From assembly GCA_947561395.2 (NCBI GenBank), contig OX387193.1, positions 29,320,276 through 29,384,275 on the forward strand: DNA of 64,000 nt, read 5' to 3'. A model generated the notes under the pieces. The model saw nothing but the letters and a program-made list of their open reading frames with translations. It searched no databases and was not told where the DNA came from. The stretch is from Buxus sempervirens. Lineage: Eukaryota; Streptophyta; Magnoliopsida; Buxales; Buxaceae. Position numbers and translations under genes: made by a program. Shown here one piece after another: positions 42,086 through 52,599 of the stretch. Numbering within the stretch: position 1 is the first letter of the stretch; every line of letters begins with the position of its first letter.

Positions 42086-42632
42086 TCTTTGTACTTTGTA
42101 GTTTGTACTTTGTAATCTTGTGACTCTTGTCTCTTATCTCTTGACTCTCTTGTAGACTTCTACTTTGTATTTTGAATTTTTTGCAATTTGTCTTTTTAAT
42201 TTTTATGATTATTAATCTGTGCCTATGACTTTGTTTTACACATGTAACACATCATACTTTGTAGTGTGATGTAATGTGCTTGCAGTTGTATCCTTGTAAT
42301 TGTTTATGTTCATGTGTTTGTATTTGTTCATAAATTAATCAAATATTTACTTATTCTATCTATTTTTGCATATAAATTGTATAAAATCATGTCTATTATG
42401 TTATTTTTAGCTTAATTATGTTTTTTATTTCTAAAACAGGCATTTCGTCGGAAATGGCCCTTCTGACAGTTTAATTTCATGTTTTTTAACCAAAAAAGGT
42501 GTTTCGGCGGCGTGCCGCCAATTTCGCCAAAAAAGGTGTTTCGAGCCATTTCGTCGGAATTCCAGCGAAATTTCGTTTCGGCCGCCTAGCGGCGCACCAC
42601 GTATCACCGAAAAGTCGATCCTTGGTCGCAAT

Positions 42633-44159
42633 CTCTCTCACATCATTTCCAACTGTGTCATAGCCACTCTCGCCAAAGGCTAAACTAATTCTCGGTTTCT
42701 CTCCTTTTTCAATTTCTTTGTTTCTATCAAAAGTCAACAGTCCCTCTCATAATCCTTTGGTCTCACTATTTGTCCTCTCTTCCAAACGATAGAAATGTGA
42801 AGTGGGTCTCTATTTTTGCTACACAAGTCGTCTTCCAGATCAATCGTAGGCTTGCTTTCACTTTTTGGAGTCAGAGCTACTAAGACTAATTCTTTAGGCC
42901 TTCATAATCGTCTGAATCAGGTAATCCTCTGATTAATATTCTCTCTATGATGTCTTGGGTGATTGGTTCTTTCTTGCTTTCTAGATTGGTTTAGTCGAAA
43001 TGTACAAGCTTTTCATGAAAGTTGTTGCTGTTATGGTTTAATTATTGTGCTGTATGCTTTAGTTGTAATAAGGCCTATTTCAATTCAATAATACCATTAT
43101 GGACGGTTCTTTCAAAAGCTCTCTATTTCATGCTTCAATTTTTAGCATGTGGTAGGATCTGTGTTCAGTTTTATAGGATGTGCTCGGTAATTTGGCCATT
43201 TGTTTTTTTAACATTTCTGGTATTTACTTAAAAAGGATTGTAGTCTAATCACATTTGGTTTGTGTGTTTATAATCCTATTATTGTGAAATAGAGTTGTCA
43301 ATGGGTTCGTTCATATATGTCTATACGTGGTTCTATTAGTTTCATATTTGTTAGTTAGAATTTGTAGTTTAATAATTCCATTATTGTTATAGATGATTTG
43401 TTTCCCATATTATTTGATCCATCATTGTAATATATCTCCATCACATTAATGTTTAGATACTTTTTTTTTAGAAATCCCATAAAATATCAAAATTTGTATT
43501 CCAGAAAATTTGAGTTTAATATTTTATTATTTTAGGAATTTTGCATATATAGAATTTTAGAAATCTTGCCATTTTAGGATTTTAGAAATAGCATATTTGA
43601 AAAAAAAAACAAATTAGTTAGCTTAGAAACTTCCCTTTTTTTAGGATCTATAAATATTATGATTTTTTAGGAAATTGTTAATAAATAATTTTATTAAATG
43701 ATAAAAAAAGAAGAAAAGGAAAAAGAAAATTTTAGATGCTTTAGGAACTATAAATTTTTTTGTTTGCATCTTTAAACTTCTAGAAATCTGAAAAGATTAG
43801 GATTTTAGAAATATCCCACGTATATAAAATTTAGCAAACTTAAAAACTTCCCCTCTTTAGGATATGTAAATATTTAAGATTTTTCTTATAATTTTAGAGA
43901 ATTGTAAATAAATAAATTTTTAGGATGAAATTCTGAAAAGGTAATTGGTTCATTGAACCAGGGGTGGTTGGGTACCTAACACCTTCCCAACCACTTAAAT
44001 GAACCCCCTAACCCAGAAATCTGGTTGGACCAATTTTAAATCTTAATTAATTTTTATGGTGTCCATCCACACCCAATTTGAAGCACAGGTTAATACTTGT
44101 TTGTGTTCTAACTTCAAACCATTTCAATGCCTAGGAAGTATTGTAACTTCCCTAGATCC
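42633..44159 (+). other. Gene-free stretch; Ty3/Gypsy LTR-end-like block near 43955-44100
   Basis: No gene is seen. The CT-rich segment after 42633 continues the one before 36755. From about 43440 to 43940 a loose, AT-rich motif (TTTTAGAAAT, CTTCCC.TTTTAGGAT) repeats irregularly. At 43965-44060 the phrases GGGTACCTAACACCTTCCCAA and AACCCAGAAATCTGGTT recall a conserved stretch of plant Ty3/Gypsy LTRs. It is a broken fossil without coding parts. Confidence 0.4.
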
Positions 44160-47100
44160 TTAGCGTGAAAATTCTGATGTAAGAATTGTTTTAAGTTTCT
44201 CAATTCCTTTTGAATCATCTCCAGTAGCCACGATATCATCGATATAGACCACCAAGAGAACATGTCCAGCATCAGAATGTTGATAAAACACCGAGTGATT
44301 TGTCACACATCTCCTAAGGCCAAATCTCATAACAACTTCTAAGAACTTACCAAACCATGCACGGGGTGATTGCTTGAGGCCATACAAAGCTTTTAGTTTG
44401 CAAACACAACCCGAATACTCTCCCTGAGAAATAAACCCAGCTGGTTGCTCCAAATACACCTCCTCAGAGAGATCCCAATGCAAAAAGGCATTCTTCACAT
44501 CTAGCTGAAAAAGCGGCCAATCAAGATTAGTAGCCAGAGAAATCAAGACACGAATGGAGGTAATCTTGGCAACAGGAGAAAATGTTTCATCATAGTCAAC
44601 ACCATACATCTGAGTATACCCCTTAGCCACTAATCGAGCCTTCTGCCAAGCTTGAGTACCATCAGGGTAATACTTAATAGTATAGGCCCATCTACATCCA
44701 ACAACTTGCTTCGTAGGAGGAAGCAGAATCAATTCCCATGTTCCATTCTGATGAAGAGCCTCCATTTCTACTTCCATAGCTGTCCTCCAACTCAAATCAA
44801 ATAACACATCTCTCACTATCTTTGGAATTGAAACACAGGAATGATGAGACGCAAAAGTGGAGAAGGAAGGTGATAGAGACTCATAGGATACAAAGTGACT
44901 AAGAGGATAACGAGTAACACAAGAGTGAGTACCTTTCCGAAGGGCAATTGGAAGTGACATCGGATCAACGGCAAGTGCAAGTTCCAAAGGCACCCAGGCG
45001 GCTGGTGGTGACACGAGGTCGATGGGACGAGAGCGACGTGTATAAACCTGGAAGGAAGGTGACAGAGCGGAAGCAGGCACAACAGAAGAAACAGAAGACT
45101 CATGAGACTCAACACGAGGAGAGACAGGTAACGCCTCGGACGAGTCCGGAATAACAGGAACAAGAGACTCAACCAATATCGTAACAAACTCGTTAGGAGG
45201 TGATGGAGCAGAAGCGGGGTGGTTTGGGAATAAAACTGCTGAGACTCAAAGAAAGTGACATCAGCACTCACAAAATAATGCTAAAGTTCAAGGCTATAAC
45301 CCCGATATCCCTTTTGAGTGCGAGAGTAGACAAGGAAGATGCATTTAGTGGAACGAGCAGTTAATTTCCCAATATGTGGACCATGAAGATGAACAAAACG
45401 CGTACACCCAAACACACGAGGAGTAAGGGAAAAAGTTGAAGAGTTAGGAAACGAGAGAGTAGGGGGAAACTACCCTTAAGATAGATGATGGCATGCGGTT
45501 AATAAGATAACAGGCAGTAAGAATAGCATCACTCCAAAAAATGGGTAGGAACATGCGCGTGTAACAAAAGAGCACGCATGACATCTAAAAGATGGCAATT
45601 CTTGCGTTCAGCCACTCCATTTTGTTGTAGAGTATAGGCACAAGATGTCTAATTAATAATGCCCTTGCGAGAAAGAAAATTGGAGAATAAGTGAGATTGG
45701 TATTCCTTGGCATTATCTGATCTAATCATTTTAATTGTGGTGGAAAACTGAGTTTTGATTTCTTTACAAAAAAGGTTGAAGAATGTCAAACAACTCAGAA
45801 AGATGTGCCATTAAAAAGAGCCAAGTCATACGAGAATAATCATCCACAAAAGTCACAAAATAGTGGAATTTATTAGCTGAAATATGGACAAAACCCCATG
45901 TATCAAAATGCACAAGTTCAAAAGGACTCAAGAAACGTTTGTCAACATGAACACGGTAAGGAAAAGAAACACGACTATTCTTGCTATACTAACAGGCATC
46001 ACACTGAAAAGGTGAACATGACACATCTGTGAGATTGGACAATTGACGCTTAAGAACAAGTAGAGATGGATGTCCCAAGCGACAATGCCAATCGCACGAA
46101 GAAAGGGAAGTCTTAAAAGCTTTGACTAGAGCCGGAGAGAAGTGCAGATAATAAAGACCACCGACCTCATGCCCCATACCAATCATCCTCCGTGTCTTCA
46201 AATCCTAAAAAATATAAAGAGAAGGATAAAAGGTTACAAAGCATCCCATGGTTTTGGTAATTTTACTGATAGACAATAAACTAAAGGGAAACTAGGAATA
46301 TGTAACACAGAATGAAGATCAATATCAGGAGTAAGATGAGTAGAGCCAGTACCACAAACACTAGCTAAGGACCCATTAGCAAGAGTAACACTCATAGGGG
46401 TATGAACAAGGGTATAGTCAGAAAGACGAGTGGACTCACCAGTCATGTGCACATTTGCACCAAAATCGATGATCCAGGGATTGGACTTGGATGTGGAGGA
46501 CCAAAGACAATGAGAAGCGTTACCTAATTGGGCTAAGTAGCAGTAGAAGCAAATGCAATAGCTTGCGTTACCTGATTGGGCTAAGTAGCAGTAAAAGTAG
46601 ATGTAGTGGCTTGCTTATGAGATAGAAACTAAGCATACTAATCTCGAGAAATGGAAATAAACTTTGACTCAAAGTCCCGATGAGTGCTTTGATTGGGAGT
46701 CGTAGTATCCTCAAAAGTAGTAACCTGATAAGCAGCACCAGAAGGACGACCACGAAAATCCCAACAAAAATCAACAGTATGATTGGTGCGACCACAATGA
46801 GTGCACCTACGACCATCGCGGCCTCCAAATCAACCACCAACATGAGCCTCTCGACCAGCCCGAAAGCCACGACCACCCCTACTACTACGACCTCCACGTT
46901 GTCCTCCAGAGTCAAGATGAGATACAATAAGTGCCGAACGATCTCCAAGAATCCCATTTTGGGCAGTCGTAATGGCACCAAACCGAGTACGTCGAATAAT
47001 GCGAGAATATACCACATGGAGAGACAGAAGACTAGTACTGCATAGAAACTGGTCCTTGATAGCCTCATACTCCAGGCCAAGTAAGGTAAGGAATCGGAGA

Positions 47101-48371
47101 ACATCAAGATCACTCCGCTGCTTAGCTATTTTATCGACATCAGTAGTAATTGGTTGATACAAGTTAAGTTCCTCAATCAATCCCATCAACTAAGTATACA
47201 GATCTGTCACAAACTGAGTCCCTCGCTCAAGCGTGTTAATCTGATGACATACATCATAGAGCCGAGTCACATTGACCTTGTTACCATAAATCTCTACCAG
47301 CCGATACCAAGTAGCCTTAGCATTCGTCAAATGAAGAAGTGTTTCATGGGTTCAATAGAATCAAGCAGAAGGGCCTGGATTTGACAATCCTCATTGATCC
47401 ATTGAACAAGATTGCTCTTATCTGGAACACCATTCGTAATGTGACTGTCAAACATGCCTCGTCCACGAAGTTGTATTTCAACTGTGCGAGACCAATAGGA
47501 ATAATTCTTGCCATTAAACAAAAATCTAGTAAGTGGGGGTATCACAGTCGTGATAGAAGTCACCAAACCCGATGGTTGAGAAGTTACTCCAAAAGGAGAA
47601 GATAGTTCAGACACTGACGACATAAGTACAGAGCTACGAGATCACCAACACCTGCTGAAATCAACGACACAAGTCTCTACTGCACACTCACGAAGCCAAC
47701 AAAAGAGAACTGTGACTAAGTTGGAGAGCTGCGACTAATAAACGAGAAGAGCCATGGCGAACAGAAGAAACAGCAACGATCAAACATACATCAACAAATA
47801 GATTACCCATCAACAATAATCAAGCAATTTCAAAAACAAAAACCCAAATTTCATCAATCAACATCCATACGATCTGAACAATAAATCTTCTAATCGTAGC
47901 ACTCGACCAACATCAAAAAGGAACAAACTCTTTCACATATTAACGATGAGGCACAGCCTCTAATCAACGAGAGAGAGAAAAAATAATAGCTGATTTGTTA
48001 ACCAAAAAGAAAGAAGATGGCGTCAGAAGGAAGAAGAAAATGGTTGCTTTCTCAAGAAGGGATGACGAGACAGCAAAAGGAAGGATATGGCGTCATTAGG
48101 CAGAGGATGGTGTCGCTAATCAACCAGCGTCGTCACGCATAGAAAATACTTCGTCAACCAGCGTCGCTAATCAACAAAAGGGAATATGCAGACAACGTCG
48201 CCGTAAACCACCCAAAGAGGAGACGACGTCAATTTTTTTTTTTTAAAGGATCCTTCAATCGCCTGCTCTGATACCATGATGAAAAGTGAGAATCATGAGA
48301 GAATACATAAATCGCACCTATTCCCATAGTGCTTTTCATTTATATACACATATATGTGGTAACATTCAACA
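44160..48371 (-). mobile_element. Ty1/Copia LTR retrotransposon fossil, 3' end missing
   Basis: On the minus strand the order is 5' LTR (48371-48277), primer site, gag (about 47620-46570), protease (about 46450-46230), gag-pre-integrase (46201-45989), integrase (about 45980-45250) and reverse transcriptase (45176-44160). RNase H, polypurine tract and 3' LTR are absent, so the element is truncated inside the reverse transcriptase/RNase H border. The reverse transcriptase region is the best preserved part. Several breaks are visible elsewhere. It is a dead fossil, with no LTR pair to date it. Confidence 0.88.
48277..48371 (-). mobile_element. Short Copia 5' LTR (95 bp) with adjacent primer-binding site
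   Basis: On the minus strand the LTR reads TGTTGAATGTTACCAC... and ends ...CTTTTCATCA. It is followed directly by TGGTATCAGAGCAGGC (48276-48261), the classical plant Copia primer site for initiator tRNA-Met. The short length and TGTTGAA start resemble the 91-bp LTR-like block at 30230-30320. Confidence 0.75.
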
Positions 48372-48420
48372 GTGGTAACTTTCCATCACTCGCACTCTTT
48401 CCAAATACACAATGCCTTCT

Positions 48421-48808
48421 AATTTTAAAACAATAGACTTGGTAGTTGAATCAGACTCTAAAAATCTGATCAACTGGCTCATAAATAAATCTGTACCACC
48501 CTGGCATCTTTGTTACTGGATTAATAAATTGAAAATCCTGCTATCATCTTTTTGTCATCAATTATCATGATTATCATGAAGCAAATTTTATCGCAGATTA
48601 TCTAGCTAGAGTTGGAGTTTCAGGTCTTAACCGAGTATATTACTCTATTAGTGACATCCCTAAGCAGGCTCTGGGATATTACAAGCTTGATAAAGCAGGT
48701 TTTTATCTCTTCGGTCTCATAAAAGTTAATGGTTTCTTTGTATGACTTTTTTCATGTATCTTTAGGGGTCAGGATTGGACCACCACACCAACACACACCC
48801 CCCCCCCC

Positions 48809-48857
<49 letters not shown>

Positions 48858-48980
48858 CAATATTTCTTTATCTCATTAATCCACAAGTCAGGTTCTATGC
48901 CTCAACCCCCTCCCTCTGATGGAGTGCCCTAATTGGTCGCTTTTGACCTAAGGGGGCTCTAAAAACAAAACAAAAAAAAA
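48421..48980 (+). mobile_element. LINE 3' fragment with RNase H C-terminus
   Basis: The plus-strand translation near 48440-48720 reads VVESDSKNLINWL, HEANFIADYLARVG and related pieces, which is the end of a plant RNase H domain (D-S/N..L and H..REAN..AD.LA motifs). It ends with CCTAAGGGGGCTC and an A-rich tail (48961-48980). This is a LINE subfamily that carries RNase H, unlike the copies at 4719 and 20527. It is a truncated fragment; no target duplication was found. Confidence 0.7.
48798..48854. repeat. Poly(C)28 followed by (CA)15
   Basis: A run of 28 C (48798-48825) passes directly into a CA dinucleotide repeat to 48854, inside the 3' untranslated part of the LINE fragment. Length is unreliable in such tracts. 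Confidence 0.9.
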
Positions 48981-49344
48981 GTTGGTATAATGAACAAACA
49001 TGTGTACAGACAAACATGAATGTGCATTCATATTGCATGTTTATAATTTAACTCACAAAATGCTTTGCCAAAAAAAAAAAACTACCCTCATAAAATCTCA
49101 ACAAAGTTTCCAATTAGTACATGAAGATTTTCCTTACAATAAGGTCTCCCCTGTTGCAAAATTTTTCTTCATAATTTTCCATAAATATTTTGAATATGAG
49201 AATTTTATAAAACTTTTTCTATTTTCAGTGATATTTCTTGTGAAATTGACATTTAACCCTTGGAAGCCTACAAACACAGAGAAGTACAGGAAAATATACA
49301 AGCACAAATGCTCTCTCTTACCACAAATTGCAGTCAATTTATAA

Positions 49345-49601
49345 GAAAACCAACACTTAAAAAGCGTATAGTATACAATAGAATCTAATCTACAGACATA
49401 TATCCAATGCAGATCAAGTAATTGATAGATGGAACTCCAGAAAACCAACACTTAGCAAGTGTATAGTATACAATAGAATCTAATCCACAGACATATATCC
49501 AATGCAGATGAAGTAATTGATAGATGGAACTCCAGAAAACCAACACTTAGAAAGTGTATAGTATACAACAGAATCTAATCCACAGACATATATCCAATGC
49601 C
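49345..49601. repeat. 95-bp tandem repeat, 2.7 copies
   Basis: Units begin at 49345, 49440 and 49535 with GAAAACCAACACTTA and run through GTGTATAGTATACAATAGAA and CAGACATATATCCAATGC. The copies differ at only a few positions; the third stops after CCAATGC. The array sits in the giant intron, 150 bases downstream (in transcript direction) of the exon at 49751-49916. Confidence 0.9.
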
Positions 49602-49750
49602 TTGTACGTATAAGTATTCCATATCCATGTTCCAACATGCACAAACACACAAACATTCATATATAGAGAGGCAATACTCATAAGGGATAATAAAATATAT
49701 GCACCGTGCATGTAAAAGGCAATCAATAAGGACAATCCATATAAATCTAC

Positions 49751-49916
49751 CTGCACATCCTTGATCGAACTCTAGCATACATGACTGAGAACAGATGCGA
49801 ACAGATGCAGCAAAACCTTCTCCCATTTTCAATGACTGATCCAATCCTTTCTTAAAATTCTCAAGTGTTCTAGAGCACAGATGTTCCAACAAGTTTTGGT
49901 ATGTTGAATGCATGAA
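49751..49916 (-). CDS. RHD3: RHD3-like internal exon, second of three in window
   Basis: The acceptor CTGCAG (49919-49917) and the donor GTAGAT after 49751 bound 166 bases: 55 codons plus one base. The protein reads FMHSTYQNLLEHLCSRTLEN, FKKGLDQSLKMGEGFAASV and RICSQSCMLEFDQGCA. Plant RHD3 proteins have the matching segment (LEHLC..TLE.FK...D..L..GEGF and QS....FDEGC) between the YFDEGVR segment (exon at 55387-55465) and the WDASKIREKL segment (exon at 18860-18984). It is part of the elongated helical domain that relays GTPase movement during ER tubule fusion. There are no stops, and the phase is 0 at the 5' end and 1 at the 3' end, compatible with both neighbours. Confidence 0.88.
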
Positions 49917-52599
49917 CTGCAGAATATGGGAAAGCAAATAAGTATGGAGTAAATTCACTAAGTATACCAGAATTACATTTACTTGTCATTTTTTATTAAG
50001 CAAATTGCTCTAACAGCATCTGTCTTCCATATAATTGCAAATGACATATTTCAACATTCTTACATAAAACCTAAAAAGGCAATGGTGCTCCCCTTAAAGG
50101 CAGAATGTTTCTACAATTTTCAATCTTTATTCAACACACATGAAGCTGAAGAGGAGTACCTTAAATGAATTTCTTGCACACTGTGGGAGGCAATTGGATT
50201 GAGGAGATTAGCTAATACTATCCATCCAATTTTGATCTTACTTACAACCAAAATTTTGAAAAGCCGTGATATGCAGATAAACAAAAACTCTAATCAACTA
50301 GCGTACTTCTAATAAGCCATCATTGTGTATAGGCAATGCTATTACATAGAATTTCTGCTCTGGCATAATTTCTCGCTCAACTAGCCAGAGAATCTTTTAT
50401 CGTAGTGAAATGGTGAAGGGAACTATCACAGAATTACTTTTGTGGTACTCTAGTGTCCCAAGGTTCAAAGTTTCTTCTCATTTCAACAACTTCAAACAAA
50501 AGGCATCAATCTTCAATATGTTCAGAATTAATGGTTATGGTATTGATAAATTAAATTGCTTCAGTTGAAGCATTTTGAGTTTGTAACGTTTCAATAAAAA
50601 CATTCAAGACGTTCAAAAATTACAACTGAAAATCTTGAAGCTATTCAAGATGAGGGATGATTATGAGTGTTGAGAGGTGCTATTTATAGCGATCCAACTT
50701 GCTTATCTGGTTAGTATTACATATTACAGTGTTCTTATACTCATTATTCATGCATATGTAAATAATTAATGTCATAAGATCCAGTAGCATGTTTAGCTTA
50801 TTCAATTCTAGTACACATTAGATTAGCAGATTATTAGAAGTTTAATTGTTTAAAATTATTAGTTGATATAGTGGGTTACAATAATTTTTACATTACAAGT
50901 TATTTAATTAATTGAGATGCAACAGAATATGTTAGAACCTGTATGTAGGATCATTTTCACTAACTCACCATTAGTAAAAACTAAATTTTTAAACATTTAC
51001 CATAAAACATTTGAGCGACATTTGGTGCTCACAATGATTTACATACACAATAAGTAGATATTTAAGTTTAACCAACTGACTCTTGTCAACCACTAATTAA
51101 ATCTATAAGAATTTAATTAATCTAATCAGATTCTAATTCTCATTAGTTTTAAACACTTAAAGCTGTAGAATTTGACAGGAAAAGAAAAAAGGCTGAAACT
51201 GCAGAAGCAAGAAAAAGAGATCCCTTGTTCTTTTAAAAGAAGAACTGAATTCAGAAGGAGACCTTGAAGAATAAAGTTGAAACTCATGATGATAAGAAGT
51301 TTAAGAGAATGAAATTAACTGCTGCTTTGCTCCTTTTGTGGAAAAAAAAAAGAAAAAGTGAGTATAAACCAGTAAAAAGTTGAGATTCTCATAAAACTTC
51401 CCATCGTCTTTTCCAAAAAATGAAGGTAATACAAACCAGTAAAAAGTTACTTATCAGAAAAAAATATAAAGCAGTAAAATGTTGATAGGAAAAGAGTTGA
51501 TATGAGATGAGGATTATGCCTACCTCACTTAGAAAGAGGAGAGTGTATTTTTGTTATTTGGTGATGTAAATATTTGTAAATGATTGCAAATGTGACTTGG
51601 TTTTAGATGTTCAGTTGATAAATATTTCAATTACCATGGGTTAATATAGAAATTTCCTTATAGCCATGCATTTTACTTTTACCTTATGATATATTCTAGT
51701 GTTGTCATGACCCAGAACCAATGCTATGGATATTGGATCCTATTTGTGACACCATTGAAAGCTTCAAAGTGAATTTCAAAGTCAGAGATTCAAGCCAAAG
51801 AGGGAGATCATTAGAGAGCAGAAACCGTGGAAAGGAACAGAGAGTAGAATCAAGATTTTTTGGTGTTTAGTTTATGCTAGTTCTTATTCCAGTTCCAGTT
51901 TGTGTAGGTTTCTGTATACTAAATACTTTTATATTTATCTTGTGTTTGCTAATATATAGGCATATTTCTAGCTACTTTAATTTTATTGTGTGGTGCTTCC
52001 TTGGACCTTCTACTACATTTTATTATATTAAGGACTCTATTTTTGGGAAATCTAGATCCCATTTAGTTGTTATGTGTGTTTATCTTGTAAGTATGATCAG
52101 ACATTCCTAACAGGAACAAGGATGACAGTCACATATTAAGCAATATGATGGGAAATGGAAATGAGTTTAAAAAAAAATAAGATTACAAAAGAAGAATGAA
52201 GTGATATATTGATGAGATAAAGATATTATGGTGCAAATAAATCTGTCATGACAATTATAAATAATATGAATGCTTATGCCTAGTAGGGATTAAGATTAGG
52301 GCTTTAGTACATATGAAAGATGTTATGAAAGTATATTTCATAGGATTACTATTATGAGCATTAATTGAAGTGATAATTATCATTTTCATGCTGATATGAG
52401 GTAATTTTCCATCTACAAAGCTACTTAGATCACCCCCACATTAGTTATCTATTCACGTCTTTAGTCGAATTTTCTATTAGAGTTCGCCTACAATATAGTC
52501 TACCATAAGTAGTAGAGCAAGATAAAATGGCTAGATGAAACAAGTCAAATTGTGAACTACAAGTTGAGTATGAATTTTATGGACTCCCTTTTTGTAATC
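49917..52599. other. Intronic stretch; possible LTR start near 51705
   Basis: This is part of the 5.5-kb intron between the first and second RHD3-like exons. Near 51705 the sequence TGTCATGACCCAGAACCAAT resembles the LTR-like start at 19662. Otherwise it is AT-rich with no coding support. Confidence 0.4.

Larger units (their letters stand above)
36763..42624 (+). mobile_element. hAT-family DNA transposon, 5.86 kb, nearly intact transposase (copy F)
   Basis: Perfect 8-bp direct repeats GTCGCAAT flank it (36755-36762 and 42625-42632). It starts CAAGGTTTGCCGAAATTTCG and ends GTCGATCCTTG. Subterminal regions (36780-37090 and 42440-42610) carry many copies of CAGCGAAAC/GAAATTTCGCTG and CGGCGTGCCGCC-type motifs. 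Between them lie a 5' leader with a 1.3-kb intron containing a tandem array, and a four-exon transposase gene. It is longer than copy C mainly because of that array and longer subterminal regions. The perfect duplication and long uninterrupted first exon make it the younger of the two large copies. Confidence 0.95.
18985..49750 (-). other. Giant (about 30.8 kb) intron of the RHD3-like gene
   Basis: The donor is GTAGAT just after the exon ending at 49751 and the acceptor is TTTTCTAG at 18985-18992. The flanking exon phases match (one base plus two bases make Asp). The interval contains, in window order, LINE fragments, a near full-length LINE with a nested hAT-like insertion, an eL36 copy, two Copia remnants and a 5.9-kb hAT element. 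That the two exons belong to one transcript is inferred from order, strand, phase and the RHD3 protein sequence. An assembly join or a gene split by rearrangement would give the same picture. Confidence 0.75.

Noticed and set aside
46568-47113. A 181-codon hydrophobic minus-strand frame resembling a membrane protein
   Set aside because: It overlaps the gag region of the Copia fossil in another frame; the Leu/Val content comes from that frame choice.
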